Assembly: GCF_000346465.2 (NCBI RefSeq)
Contig: NC_034016.1
Location: 22,250,442 to 22,314,441, forward strand
Direction: 5' to 3'
Length of the DNA stretch: 64,000 nt
From: Prunus persica
Lineage: Eukaryota; Streptophyta; Magnoliopsida; Rosales; Rosaceae
Shown here one piece after another: positions 49,139 to 60,767 of the stretch (the first letter of the stretch is position 1; each line of letters opens with the position of its first letter). Made by a program: the position numbers and the translations under genes. The notes beneath the pieces are model-generated. The model was not told where the DNA came from. It did no database searches and saw nothing but the letters and a program-made list of their open reading frames with translations.

Positions 49139-50684
49139 CAAACAGATGTCATTTAAGATATCCAAACAGTTTGAAAGCAGGGCAACATATGCATACCAGT
49201 AGAGTGTTGATGGTTTATCTGCTCTCCAGTTGATTGAACGCATCCCTCTTCGCACACTGTTGAATGCAATGGGTATGTCCTCAGCAAGAGGCAAATCACA
49301 AAGCTCTCTAACAAACTTCCCATCAGCTGTCCACAGATCCACCTTCTTGGGAAATCTTCCGCATGGTACAGTGAAAGAGTATGGTCTGTGAATTGAACTA
49401 ATTAAAAGGTATTTATGATCCGGGGAGGGGTCCATTGATGTATATATAGCCGGAGGACCAATTTCCTTCACCGTCCCATCCAAAGAAGCCAAAACAAGTT
49501 GTGTCGTGGCATAGTAGTCAAACAAATCTTCATCATACTCATCCTTCAGCAAATCCTGGAAGGTCCTAACTTGGATAATGCTTTTCTGCTCGTTAGATTG
49601 AATTTTTGGTCCAAAAGGAACCCAAGGTTTCTTTGGCGGGTCTCCACGCGACAGGGGAATGGTGCAAACTAGCAAAGAAGAATCATTCACCCAAACGAAA
49701 TTGTCAAAAACGGCATTCAAAAATATTTCGTCTGACTTAAACAAAGGTCTAGCGATCCCCGTTTCCACTTGGGCAACCCACACTTTAAGCTTACTACTGG
49801 TACTTTCCTCCTCATCAAATCGGATGGTGAAGGCTAAATGGCGACCATCCGGGGACCAAGTAACGAAATTGATCTTAGCACCATCAGGGAATCCATGTAC
49901 CTCTATTTCGGGCCCAAGGGTACCATCAGGCAACAATTGATGGATCCCAATGCCCGTGTAAAACGACATCCGAGTCCTTGTATTGCATTTTCCGTCGATA
50001 CGAACGCCGGCCAGCTTTTCCTCGGGTCTAGCAAGTTCTGCCAATGGCGGCAAAGATCTCCGCTTGAGAAACAGTATCTTATCCCTATGTGGTGAGAATG
50101 ACAAGGCGGGAAGTGGTGGAGCATCCACGATATCTTTAATTTCTTGTGGAGGAAGACGATATCTAACTCCCAACGTGGAGTCTTCTACATAAATATATAC
50201 AACCATTCGAATTACGAGCAGAAAATGTTTCAAGTTTAAAATTCGCAACTCACATACCAATCAACAAAGTGATGAGGAAAAGCAAGACAATAAAATTTTA
50301 TAAAATGCAAAGCAGATTTTGGGTGAAAGAGAATATGAAACTTCATATCCAACAACATATACATGAACACATATATTACGATTAAATACCTTCATCTTCA
50401 AGTGCAGTGGTAGCTGCGGTAGAAGCGACAGAGCCGTTGGAGGCTCCGCCACTGCCATCCTCCGAAGCGACGGCGTTGACAGGGACGAGGTTGCGGAGCC
50501 TAGAGGTGGCCATGACGGCGGTAGTTCTGAGGGACCTTACGGTGCCGTTTAGGGGACGTGCCCTGATGCTCGCGGGCGAAAGGGCCGATGGGAATTGGAC
50601 GGGTTTAAAAGGGAGAGTGTGTGGAGTGAGGGAGAGAAGAGAAAGGCGATGGTAGACTTTGTGAACGAGCATCCTATCATTCAT
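46079..50684 (-). CDS. GEP: Chloroplast glutamyl endopeptidase (S9-type serine protease, CGEP)
   Basis: Ten exons on the minus strand: 50684-50390, 50184-49197, 48854-48726, 48485-48186, 48102-47644, 47505-47440, 47253-47193, 47097-46948, 46786-46649 and 46396-46079, giving 967 aa. The Ser/Thr/Arg-rich N-terminus is a plastid transit peptide. A beta-propeller covers roughly residues 100-600 and an alpha/beta-hydrolase follows. The triad is Ser779 (GGHSYGAF), Asp853 (HGEEDSN) and His887 (YESHGYA). It is a stromal protease that cuts after Glu, with narrow access set by the propeller. The Ser/Asp/Glu-rich tail resembles the part that is autoprocessed in the Arabidopsis enzyme. The intron after exon 5 has a GC donor (AAG|GCATGC). 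A second in-frame Met at 50672 is an alternative start. Confidence 0.95.
46844..46905. repeat. 32-bp tandem duplication in a CGEP intron
   Basis: GGGATAATATCATGGCAAGAGAAGATATCA occurs twice with a period of 32 bp in the intron between exons 8 and 9. Probably a recent slip event without effect on splicing. Confidence 0.85.
49093..49132. repeat. (GA)n microsatellite in a CGEP intron
   Basis: About twenty GA units in the intron after exon 2, some 65 bp from the donor. Confidence 0.9.
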
Positions 50685-51083
50685 TTGATTTTTCTCTTTT
50701 TTTTATCCTTTTTTTATTTATAGTTTAGTTGAGCACTGTAGAGTGGTTTCTTCTCCCGTCCGCGCGCCTTTCGCCTTTTGCCCTATCACACAACGCAGTA
50801 TGGGACCCGCCCAGCCCAAATTTAAGTGGACTCCACCTGAAGTTGGAATTCGGTGGGCCCTTCTTCATATTGATCCAGTGAGTTGGGCCGTACACTTCAG
50901 GGCCCAATTCAATAGCTAACCTGTTTAGTCGTGCTCGTTACGTCTCGACGACGTCGTCGAATGATCGTCAGACGACGGTCAGACCCATTGTAGACTCTCT
51001 CTCTCTGCCATGTACTCAAACTCAAAGCTTTGCCTTGCCCAAATCCTCTATCTCTCTCTCTGATCGAACAGAGGAAGCCATAG
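50685..51083. promoter_or_regulatory. Shared divergent promoter of CGEP and LIP5
   Basis: About 400 bp separate the two start codons on opposite strands. The middle holds GACGACGTCGTCG (about 50948-50960, palindromic ACGT core) and a CT-rich run before LIP5 (50996-51062). A bidirectional promoter is inferred from the distance. Confidence 0.5.
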
Positions 51084-53631
51084 ATGGCGAGCGATAACGA
51101 GCCCGCGAAGCTCCTCTTGCCGTACCTCCAACGTGCCGATGAGTTGCAGAAACACGAGCCTCTCGTCGCTTATTACTGTAACTCTCTCTCTTGGCCCTAA
51201 CTTTTTTTATGAGAACAAAATTACGAATTTTATATTTGTGTCTAAGTTAATTTAATCTTCTGATTTTGTATTCAATTTAGGTCGATTGTACGCAATGGAG
51301 CGAGGGCTGAAGATCCCTCAGAACGAGCGTACCAAGACCACCAATTCCCTCCTTATTTCCCTCATGAAGCAGCTTGAAAAGGTCTTCTCTTCTTTTTCAC
51401 CGTTTCTTTATGACTTTTTATTTTGGAAGATGGGATTTTTTTAATTTGTTTTATCAACTGGTTCTATTTGGTTTCTGAGAAAACTGAGGAAAATAATTGT
51501 AAAACTTTAGTATGCTGCCATTGCCTGATACTGGGTACAAAAATCTTAATTGACTCTGATTTTTAGTTGCTCTAGTACTGAGGCTCAGTATTACTGGTTG
51601 CCTGAGCTTTGTGTGCCAAATAAGTTTTTGGGATCCGTTTTGCAACTGATATGTTTCTGCTCCATGGAATGCCCTTATATATATTTTTCGTATATGTTTG
51701 CAACAATAATGAAAAATGGTGATTTTTAAACAACAAGAGCATTTCTTGTTACCATTTCATTGTTAAGCAGTTTCAGGGTTCCTATAATTATACCATATAA
51801 TTGGAGGTTCATCCATGGGGCCTCTTAGGATTACTCTTTAGGGAGCAAAGATGATTACTTTTAGTGTGAAAATGCGAGTTAGATTTTTGTTTCTTTAAGT
51901 TTGTGTTGGCCCTCAAATATCTCCCATTAGTAGTCTTGAATTGTAACCAAATACTTTATCAACCAGAAGACTTGTCCTGTTGCTGTTTTTGTGAAATTAT
52001 ATTATGATAAAATTCATAGATTTCTGTTCCCCATCTCAATGTCTATTGACACTTTTTCTCTATAGGATAAGAAGTCACTGCAGTTGGGGCCTGAAGACAA
52101 TCTGTATCTTGAGGGATTTGCCTTAAATGTTTTTGGGAAGGCAGACAAGCAAGATCGTGCTGGTCGAGCAGATTTGTAAGTCAGATTTTCCCCTTTTTTG
52201 CATTTTCTTTGGAAAAAAGATTGAGACTTTGAGTTATCGTGTCCTTTATGAACAATCATTTTCACTCTCAGAGACTTTAACTTTTGAGATCTAAACCTCT
52301 AGGTTTCGTGAAATACAAATCTCCTCTGCTGTGAATTTGTCAGCTCATGTTTCTTGACGAGATTTTACATTTTCTTTGTTGCAGGAATACTGCAAAAACA
52401 TTTTATGCTGCAAGTATTTTCTTTGAGATTATTAACCAGTTTGGCGTGCTTCAGCCTGATGTGAGTTTCTGATTATGTTTTGCAGTGCCACTTGAAGTGT
52501 CATTTATCCTTTTCATTAGGATTAGACGACTCCATCTAGAATGATTTGTGATGTACATTTTTCTTTGGGGACTGTTGGATTTTGGGGGTGGCTTATATTT
52601 TTATTATCTTTTTACAGCTTGAGCAGAAACAAAAGTACGCAGCTTGGAAAGCAGCAGATATAAGGAAAGCTTTGAAAGAAGGAAGGAAGCCTGAAGCAGG
52701 CCCCCCTGCTGGAGATGATGATCTTTCAATTCCATCGAGTGGGATGAGTGGTTCATATGTATGGTTCTAAACTTGACACCGGTTTACTTTTGAGCTTGTT
52801 GTATAATATGATTTTTACCTATGTCTATCCTTGCAGGATCTTGGGCCAAGTGAAGCAGCAGTTATCAGTCCTGGACCACCATCTGATCCATCACCCCAGT
52901 TTTATGATGAAGTCAACAAGCAGCACTCAACAGACACTTTACCTCCTCAGTTTCATGATAATGCCAAAATCCAGCGTTCGGTTAGCCTTCAATCCTCACC
53001 TAAGTTCCATGATGAAGTCAATGGCCAGCATTCTTCTAACAATGCACCACCACCGCAGTCTTACCCTACTGCTGGTTACTCTTCCCATGATTTCCATCCA
53101 CCTCCTCCAACAAATAGACCAGAAACTTCTGATTATTCTCAGCCATACCAGCAGCAACCCTACCCACATGAACCCCAACAGCATTTGCCACATAACTATC
53201 CTTCTCATGAAAATAATTTCTCCTATCCTAATTTCCAATCTTATCCAAGTTTTACAGAAAGCAATATTCCAGCAGTCACATCCCACTATCCCTCTTACTA
53301 TCAGGGCTCTGATCCTTCCTACTCTGCCCAGTCAGCTCCTTCCTTCTCTCCCCAGTCAGCTCCTTCCTTCTCTCCCCAGTCAGCTCCTTCACCTGCCCAA
53401 TACCTGTCGAGCAACAGAAATGGGACTGTTCCAGAACCTGCTCCTACTCCTACTCCTGCAAAGACATACCAGTATGACAGTAGCTACCAGCCATCACCTG
53501 AGAAAATTGCCGAGGCACATAAGGCTGCCAGATTTGCAGTTGGGGCGTTGGCATTTGATGATGTGTCAGTTGCAGTAGATCACTTAATTAAATCGCTTGA
53601 ACTGTTGACGAATCCATCAGCTGGTCAGTGA
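51084..53631 (+). CDS. LIP5: LIP5/VTA1, ESCRT-III/SKD1 cofactor
   Basis: Six exons: 51084-51177, 51281-51381, 52066-52175, 52385-52460, 52618-52758 and 52837-53631, giving 438 aa. The N-terminal half (about 1-165) is the Vta1 tandem MIT-like fold (AKLLLPYLQRADELQKHEPLVAYYC, then FYAASIFFEIINQFG). A Pro/Gln/Ser/Tyr-rich disordered linker (about 180-385) follows, with three copies of SAPSFSPQ-type repeats near the end. The C-terminal helix block (ARFAVGALAFDDVSVAVDHLIKSLELL) is the VTA1 domain that binds and activates the AAA-ATPase SKD1/VPS4 on multivesicular endosomes. Starts at the first ATG after the leader. It is divergent with CGEP, leaving only about 400 bp between start codons. Confidence 0.95.
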
Positions 53632-54650
53632 GTTTCTCATTTCTAGGTGCTTGGAATTCCAGATGTTTGCCATAGTTTGTTTGCGTGAGTAATATGTAAA
53701 TGTCACTGGATGGCGGATAAATGCACGGTAATGTTGCTTTTAATTGTGATGCACGTATGGAATTTGCTCATTAGATGTTGAGACACGAGTTTGTATGTGG
53801 ACTTACATGGATGTGAGTTGAAGTTGGTTTTCATTTTTATCTTTGTGTAATTCAAGCTCGGCCTATGCGCATCTTACAATTTATAATTAATCAGCCGGGC
53901 TTCTTGTAGCCTTTGCACAAAGAGTACAAAAGTGATTGTTCAAGTACATATGGGTTTTCAGAATTTAATTAATTTTTGGAGTTGTATGGTACGTAAGGTT
54001 TTGGGCATGTGGAAACAACGTGTTAAACAAGAAATGCTTACGTACTGAAAAGCAGTGGTTGAGATAAGAACTGAAAAGCAGTGGTTCCTCTGAGAATCTT
54101 TGTTAATGGTTTTCTTCTCCTGAATAATTATGGCATTTTTATTTGGTTGGCTTAAACTTAAACTAGGTGCTCTCTCTTCTTGACATTTAGCGAGAGGAGT
54201 TTACTGGATCATGGTGCTACACGCCTCTGAAGAATCAAATGAATATTTTGATACTTGATAGAATTGAAAGGTCCAAAATATCAAGCTCTCAAGTATCAAC
54301 AATATCACAGATACATACATACATTATACATACATACATACATACCCGTCGTTTTACTGTATGTATGTACATATACAAACTTGAATAGTAATATGAATGA
54401 GGGGCACGTCTTTTCTAAAAGTGCGATTTTTTTCCTACTAAAATATCTCAAGTAGTTCCAACGTGGAAGTAGATGATTGGCTGTGATTCGATAAGAAGTG
54501 TGCGATCGTGAAACATTGCAGACCCCAATTAAAGCCTCATGCTCGTTATCCCCAAACCCAATCTCTCTATTGTTGTCAAGCAAGCAAGCTTAACACTTTT
54601 TTCTCAAACCATAACCAAACCAGAAACAAGGAGAAGGAAGAGGAGGAGAA
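53632..54650. other. Spacer, LIP5 3' end to CP12 promoter
   Basis: Non-coding; includes a (TACA)n-like microsatellite at about 54312-54347 and a short tandem duplication of ACTGAAAAGCAGTGGTT (54045-54084). The last part is the CP12 promoter and leader. Confidence 0.5.
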
Positions 54651-55049
54651 ATGGCAACAGCAACTGTAGCTGGAGTGAGCCTCTCAACCCCAAGAATGTT
54701 GGCCAAAGCAACCGAGACACCAAAGGCTTTCCAGCCAGCATGGCTCAGCAACCCCTGGAGAAGGTCGGGTGGCCAGCAGCTATTGGGCGGTGGCCGCATG
54801 ACCATGATAAGGCCAGTGAGCGCAGCCCCAGATAAAATATCGGAGAAGGTGGCTGAAAGCATCAAGAGCGCAGAGGAGACTTGCTCAGACGACCCAGCAA
54901 GCGGGGAGTGCGTGGCAGCATGGGACGAGGTTGAGGAGCTGAGTGCTGCGGCCAGCCATGCCCGCGACAACAAGAAAACTTCCGACCCGTTGGAGACTTT
55001 CTGCAAGGACAACCCCGAAACAGACGAGTGCCGTACTTACGACAACTGA
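54651..55049 (+). CDS. CP12: Calvin-cycle regulator CP12, chloroplastic
   Basis: An intronless frame of 132 aa. Residues 1 to about 57 form a transit peptide. The mature protein has both regulatory cysteine pairs, Cys78/Cys87 (CSDDPASGEC) and Cys118/Cys127 (CKDNPETDEC), and the core AWDEVEELSAAASHAR. CP12 is a small disordered stromal protein that, when oxidised in the dark, ties GAPDH and phosphoribulokinase into an inactive complex; thioredoxin frees them in light. Its C-terminus, DECRTYDN, is the usual end that enters the GAPDH active site. Length fits CP12-1/CP12-2. A CT microsatellite lies just after the stop (55054-55073). Confidence 0.97.
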   Translation: MATATVAGVSLSTPRMLAKATETPKAFQPAWLSNPWRRSGGQQLLGGGRMTMIRPVSAAPDKISEKVAESIKSAEETCSDDPASGECVAAWDEVEELSAAASHARDNKKTSDPLETFCKDNPETDECRTYDN

Positions 55050-55073
55050 GTGGTCTCTCTCTCTCTCTCTCTC

Positions 55074-56172
55074 ACTCACTCATTCAAGTGCCTTAGATTG
55101 AGGTTGTCGTTTGTCAATTCTCAATCACTAGTCATGTTTTAGATTTCACAGTACTATGAATTTAGCGTTGCTTTATGTTAAAACTAAATGCAAGCTTAGC
55201 AGCTGCTGCTAATGCGTCATGATACGTTGGGTTGCTTCCTCTTATTTCACATGATGATGATATCATATAATCTTGCAACATAAATTGGTGATTATTAGCT
55301 TCCAAATATTATACAGAAGCCTTTCATTTTTATTTATTTATCTTCTATTTCATTCTTTAATTAGTAGTTGAGGTTTTATTCAAGTGTGGATCATCTTATC
55401 AACTATCATTTCCTCTTGAGGCATATAATATTTGGTCACTTGAAAAGAAGTCTAACTAAGCACGCGTGACGTGACTACAATCACGCGCAAAGTTTGGTGG
55501 TTATTCCAACTTTCTGTTGCTTAACGGGAAATTCATCAAATTTGGAAATCACCCCATGTGTTACATATCCCGGATGATTAAAAAAGATTTGCGGTATAAA
55601 AGTATTTTATTAACAAGTTTCAATTTTCAAAACCTAAATTCCTGGTTTTAAATTTGAAGTGAGCTGTAATCTTTTTATTCAAAGAGGAGGAGGGAGTCCT
55701 CGGTCCATGGGTTTGTTCTGATCCTTATGTTATGTCCCAGAACTCGACTAAGATTAACCATACAAATGGCCGCCACATGTTGTTGAATGAATATCTTGCC
55801 CCGAGCAAGACGCCAATTTACAATCCAAGAACCCAACCCGTTGGGATAAGTATTTGGGAAAGTTTAAACAATCTCAGTTAGGTTAAGCCAACTAATATGC
55901 CAATATAATCAAAGCAAAACAATCAGTAGCCAATGGTAGCACGGAAAAACACAAGGAGAGATTCATACCAAACCCACCAACCACAAACATTTCATTTATA
56001 CAGAGAAAGATGAAACAAGCTTGTGCAAAGAGACTACTACAATTACTAAGGCACCAAAACGCAACAACAAAGACGACTAACAAAAATCCAAAGACCATCA
56101 TCAAAATAACAAACACAAAACACTTGTACAATGATCATATAACAAAAACAAGCTTAAGCTATTCAAAGACTG
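55074..56172. other. Convergent spacer, CP12 and bZIP genes
   Basis: Two 3'-UTRs and AT-rich spacer. No gene is supported. Confidence 0.45.
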
Positions 56173-56601
56173 TCAGCCGAGAAACATGTCGGAAGAGGCC
56201 GGGATGAGCTGCGTTGGGTAGGAAACCTGCCACGGCCTCAGCAGCGGATCAGGTATCTCAGGGATGTCCACAGCAAGGCCGCTAACCTCTTCGAAGATCT
56301 GGAGCACCGAGTTCAACGACTGCAAACGATCGGTGAGCTCCATTACTTGAGCCCTCATCACGTTGTTCCTAGACTCTATCTCAGCGTAGCCCCGCTCCTT
56401 CACTTCGATTCCCTGCAGAAGTTGATTGTTTGACATCTCCAGTCGGGTGATTTCGCTCGTCAAATCATCCATTTGCTTCTGCTTCTTCATCCGCGATCGC
56501 CTCGCCGATTCGCGATTCGACAACATCCTCTTCCTCTTCTTTTCGTCCACCGATGCAGACCCATCTGATCCTGAGCTTGATTGCTGCTGAACTGAAGACA
56601 T
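56173..56601 (-). CDS. bZIP53: Group S1 bZIP transcription factor (bZIP53-like)
   Basis: An intronless 142-aa protein. The basic region (residues about 21-45) has the invariant N29-x7-R37 spacing (NRESARRSR), followed by a heptad zipper (L47, L54, L61 on). The C-terminus, ELTDRLQSLNSVL, DIPEIPDPLLRPWQ and ASSDMF, is typical of the S1 group and closest to bZIP53. S1 proteins pair with group C bZIPs and act in low-energy, amino-acid and seed-maturation programmes. Translation is probably under sucrose control by the conserved uORF in its leader (56799-56876). The next gene on the left is CP12, the same neighbour as in Arabidopsis by my recollection. Confidence 0.94.
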   Translation of the reverse strand: MSSVQQQSSSGSDGSASVDEKKRKRMLSNRESARRSRMKKQKQMDDLTSEITRLEMSNNQLLQGIEVKERGYAEIESRNNVMRAQVMELTDRLQSLNSVLQIFEEVSGLAVDIPEIPDPLLRPWQVSYPTQLIPASSDMFLG

Positions 56602-56798
56602 TCTGCTTTTCTTTTTCTTTTGGGTGTTTCAACCCAAGAATTAATTACCCGAGGGGATGTTAATTCGATGAATTAGGAATGAGTGTTTGTGAAGAAAAAA
56701 AATTAAAACTAATTGAATTAGGGTTTCTACAATTGGGGCAACAACACAAAAATTGGGATTGCAATTGGAAACAAAGACAACGATTTGACTCGATTAAT

Positions 56799-56876
56799 TC
56801 ATGAGAAAACGTAGAACCAGTAGAGGAACACAACCGAGAACGAATGGATCAGACGAACGCGACGCATGAGTGTCAT
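56799..56876 (-). CDS. Sucrose-control peptide uORF (CPuORF) of the bZIP gene
   Basis: A 25-codon uORF in the leader, ATG at 56876 and stop at 56799, about 200 bases upstream of the bZIP start. Its C-terminal 14 residues, SFSVVFLYWFYVFS, end right at the stop codon, exactly the conserved sucrose-control peptide of S1 bZIP leaders. In that family the nascent peptide stalls the ribosome at high sucrose and lowers synthesis of the bZIP. The start could be this ATG or the in-frame one at 56867. Two tiny uORFs lie upstream (56937-56926 and 56893-56873), the second overlapping this start, and one overlaps its stop (56802-56794). Confidence 0.95.
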   Translation of the reverse strand: MTLMRRVRLIHSFSVVFLYWFYVFS

Positions 56877-57183
56877 AGAAACATTAGACTCATTGATGTA
56901 GAACCCAGAATTTCCAGGCCCCAAATCAGATCGACATCCAAAGGGATTGAAACAGATTTCAAGAAACTAAAACCTCAAAAAGAAAAAGGAACCAAAATTG
57001 ACCTCAGATCTAGAAAGAGAGGTTTCGGAATCAAGGAAATATTAGGGAGTAACGTCCAGAAAAAGAAAGTGAAAAGGAAAGCAAGAGAAAGAAAGCAACA
57101 AACTTATCTGAAACGCGCAGCGGAGAAACTTAGACGAAATGAGACGGAAGGTGAAAGAAGGTTCAGAAGGCTGTGGAACGGGG

Positions 57184-57192
57184 CTTTTATAG
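57184..57192 (-). promoter_or_regulatory. TATA box of the bZIP gene
   Basis: CTATAAAAG on the minus strand, followed by GC-richer sequence. Transcription would begin about 30 bases downstream, near 57155, giving a leader of about 550 nt that includes all the uORFs. A good match to plant TATA consensus; position inferred. Confidence 0.6.
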
Positions 57193-57194
57193 AA

Positions 57195-58169
57195 AGTTGG
57201 GGGAGCAGGGGTAGGTGGGTTTAGGGGATAATAAAATGACATTTTTGTATTATTTGTCTAATTGGTATGCTAAATTGCTAATTTCGTGTGTCATGGCTGG
57301 CGTCAATGGTGAAGGAAGACAGCTAATCAGCGTTTGCCACTTCAACCATTGTACCGCGAAATAAGAGGAATATTCTTTTATCCACTTTAATGTATGTTTG
57401 GAAATTATCTTTTGTCCATTTCTTTCCACTGTTTCATTTTTCCTTTTCTTTTTCCATAATTTAGTTAGTCAGAAGTAGGAAGCAGCAAAGCCTTATATTC
57501 AAAAGGGTCAGTGAAATTTGTAACCTTCGAAGGAATTTATTTCTTACATAGATCAATGTAATGTTACTTTTCTTCTCGATGTGATTATAATTTGATTATA
57601 ACAAAAAATTATGCATACATACAATTTTTTGATTTTCATCCCAACAAAAGATTGAAATAGCATAAATAGTTGGCCACATAAAAATTTAAAAAAATAAAGA
57701 AGAAAATTAAAAAACGAAATTGAAATATAGTGTAAATTACTGGCCAAAGAATGATGGTGTGTAAATTTTGTGGTTTCGTTGTGGGGAACTGATCCTCTAT
57801 ATTTTGTACCGCAGATGAGTGGCATGTCTATAATAGCATGACAGTAAAACAAATAAACACACACAAACACCAAAGCAAATGAACACTCTCGCATAGACAC
57901 GCCCAGGAGACGGACAGAACCACTTATGTATGCATACACAAACCGCATCATTTGTAAGCGTCACATGCCAGACGCAGAAACATCCATGTTTTTGTCCGAT
58001 AAATCCAAGGTGGACAAAATTAGATGGACATTGTTGAGTTTCAGAGAACAAATGCAACAGCTACTAACACCGGCTGAAAGAAATACAAGCAGCTACTACC
58101 AACCATGGAATCCTGCTCAAAGTTTGCTTTCATATCCTGATGAATATCTTGAGCTATGTGGATTAATTT
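57195..58169. other. Spacer, bZIP promoter to the next gene's 3'-UTR
   Basis: AT-rich, non-coding. No supported gene. The right part is the presumed 3'-UTR of the minus-strand gene ending at 58170. Confidence 0.45.
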
Positions 58170-60736
58170 CTAGGTTCTAAAACTGGCATGGGAAATGTTC
58201 TTTGAGCGGCGAAGTTCACTCAAGAAATCCATTGATGAACCAGGAGACCCAGCACCGCCTGTCGAAGCCATTAACTAAAGATAGCCAATCCAAACATCAA
58301 ATCCTGGGAGACAGACAGAGACAGACACGGAGAAAAAGGGAGAGATTCCATACTCACCTGATGAGGAAGTTGGAACTGACCCCATGCTGCTCCGCCTCCT
58401 GTGTACATAACTGGTCTTTCTGAAAAATAAAAACTACAAGTAAACAAACCAGCCCAAATGTCGTGAAACTCGCGTTTGCGATGCACAAATGAGAACATCA
58501 TACATGCTGATTTTAGATCTATTATTAGCACATGCTTAAATGAGGTTTGTTTCAAGACCCTTATTCCTTCAATCGAATTCTTCTTTTCTGCCCCAGGTTT
58601 GGTTTCGACTCCTTTGAATCCTTCCCACTCTTAACACCCAAAGTTCTAAACAGAACACTCTAAAGAAGGTGGTAGGTAACAATAAGACATTTTTAACAAA
58701 AGTTTAAACCCTAATAAGACTCCTTTGAAGCTTGTGCTCTGAACCACCAAACAATTATTCACCCTCAGGCTCAGCCATCTTCAACATACAGTACCAAACC
58801 TGATATATTTCCTTCAGTTATCACAAAAATTTGCAAAAGAACTTTATGTCATTGAATAAACTACATCATACATGCATCAATTTGGGCATCTTAATAACTT
58901 GAATGTCTTTAATTTCATGCAGAGTATGCTATAAATCCCCAAAATAACCAACATGTTATCCTACTGACCTGATAAATCTACAGATGGATCATTGAAGCAA
59001 TGCATTGCAGCAGCCCAACCTGTGTTTTCAAACGTTAAAATTTGCATTGCGTCAAAGTATGCAACCAACTCTAAACTCATACAATTAATCACCAAAAAAG
59101 GGCTTGGTTGGAAACATTCTTTTCATCTTTTACTTATGATAGCATAACTGGAGATAAAGATACAGACATGAACATAGAAAACTTGTGCAAGAATTTGGAT
59201 ATACAACCTAAAGCCTTTACATTTTCAAACTTTGTTCCAAATAAACTGGTGAGTCACCTCATAAATTTAACATCTGAGCCTGCTTAGTAGCAAGGACAAT
59301 TTAATTTCAGAATTTTTTGTTATAGAAGTGTGGGCCTCATAGCTTATTATCCATTTAATTTAATTTCTAATCATCATGTTGAAATAGCATGCATCAGCCT
59401 TTTCAAGCAACTGTTGACACATACGATTATTTAAGAGCTGGAAAGCTGCACTGCTGCTACACCCCTCTAGAGCTAGTAACCCTGGACGAGAGTTCTCATT
59501 CAGAAGACTGCTGCTACTTGCATCCCCATGATCCATACCAGATAAACTTCTTGAAGAAGAAATTTGATTCTTCTCCAAATCATTCCCGCTTTGAGGATTG
59601 TTAGTTCGATCAAACCGATCTGAAACAGTAACTTATAACTATATTAGATATATATACCATGGAAATATCACAATTTCCTTGGTCATTCAATCTCTGGTAA
59701 ACAAAAGAATAAATAGATATGTACAAATAAATCAAAACAGACAGCCAACAGCCTCTAAGCCTAATGGCACCTAATAACAAGGGTGGAGTGAGGGCAAGCC
59801 TGGGGTTTAGTATGGTGCACCTGTAATTCACTTAGCAAAACAAACAGAATTAAAACAGGTTTTCAACTTAATGATGAATCAGTTAGGATAACTTGCACTT
59901 GGTGATGATTTGCATATGCACAGGTATAACAATGAAACAGGTCAAATATACCAAGTATTTTCATTGGAGGATGTTAACACGACAGGATCAAACATATGAC
60001 CACACACAAAAAAGGGGATTAAGATAAGGCCACATGCCACTAGGGTGCGGTTGGGAAAGGGTAAGGATCAACATTTGTAATCAAGATATTATGTACTGAC
60101 ACAAAAACTAGAAGTCATAGAAACTAATGATTTCCTAATAAAAGTAGCGTAGGAGTAAGGATCAACACTGCTCCCTGTCAATGTCTGTTTGTAATAGTGC
60201 TGAATGAAATAACAAAAATAGGCAAGACATTCCGTGGTTCCTAACGACATAGTTTTGTTGGGAACTTCTAAAGAAGTACCTCTCACAAGACTCGAAACAT
60301 GAAGAATGCATAAGAATCAAAAGGTTCAAGAATGAGTGGAACTATAGCAGAATATACGGAGTACAAATTCAACAGAGACATATGATTAACAACTCAGGAG
60401 CAAAGGATCACTCGAACAAATCGCTTCTGATATTTAGCATCAGTGATGCAAAATGACCAAAACAAAAAAACGAAGTAACTACAACATAAAAAGGATGGAA
60501 GAAGACAATTTGGTAAGTGTCATAACATGGTACGCGCATAGTATATAATTATGCTAAATGTGACAAAGGGGTTGAGAAACAAATTGAGGATCATTGTTGC
60601 CACAAAAGTGCTTATTAGCTTTGGCAGCTGGATCTTCGTAACAAGGAGAATTCAGACTTCTATATCAAAAGGAAATTGAGGCTTCCGACATGAGGACTTC
60701 AAATCAAAGTGAAATACAAGGAGAACAGAGAATTGA

Positions 60737-60767
<31 letters not shown>

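Noticed and set aside
54590..55012. 140-codon minus-strand frame opposite CP12
   Set aside because: A shadow of the CP12 coding sequence; CP12 itself is certain from its cysteine pairs.
56844..57224. 126-codon plus-strand frame rich in Lys/Arg
   Set aside because: It lies opposite the bZIP leader and its TATA box. The composition comes from a purine-rich complement of the leader and matches no family.
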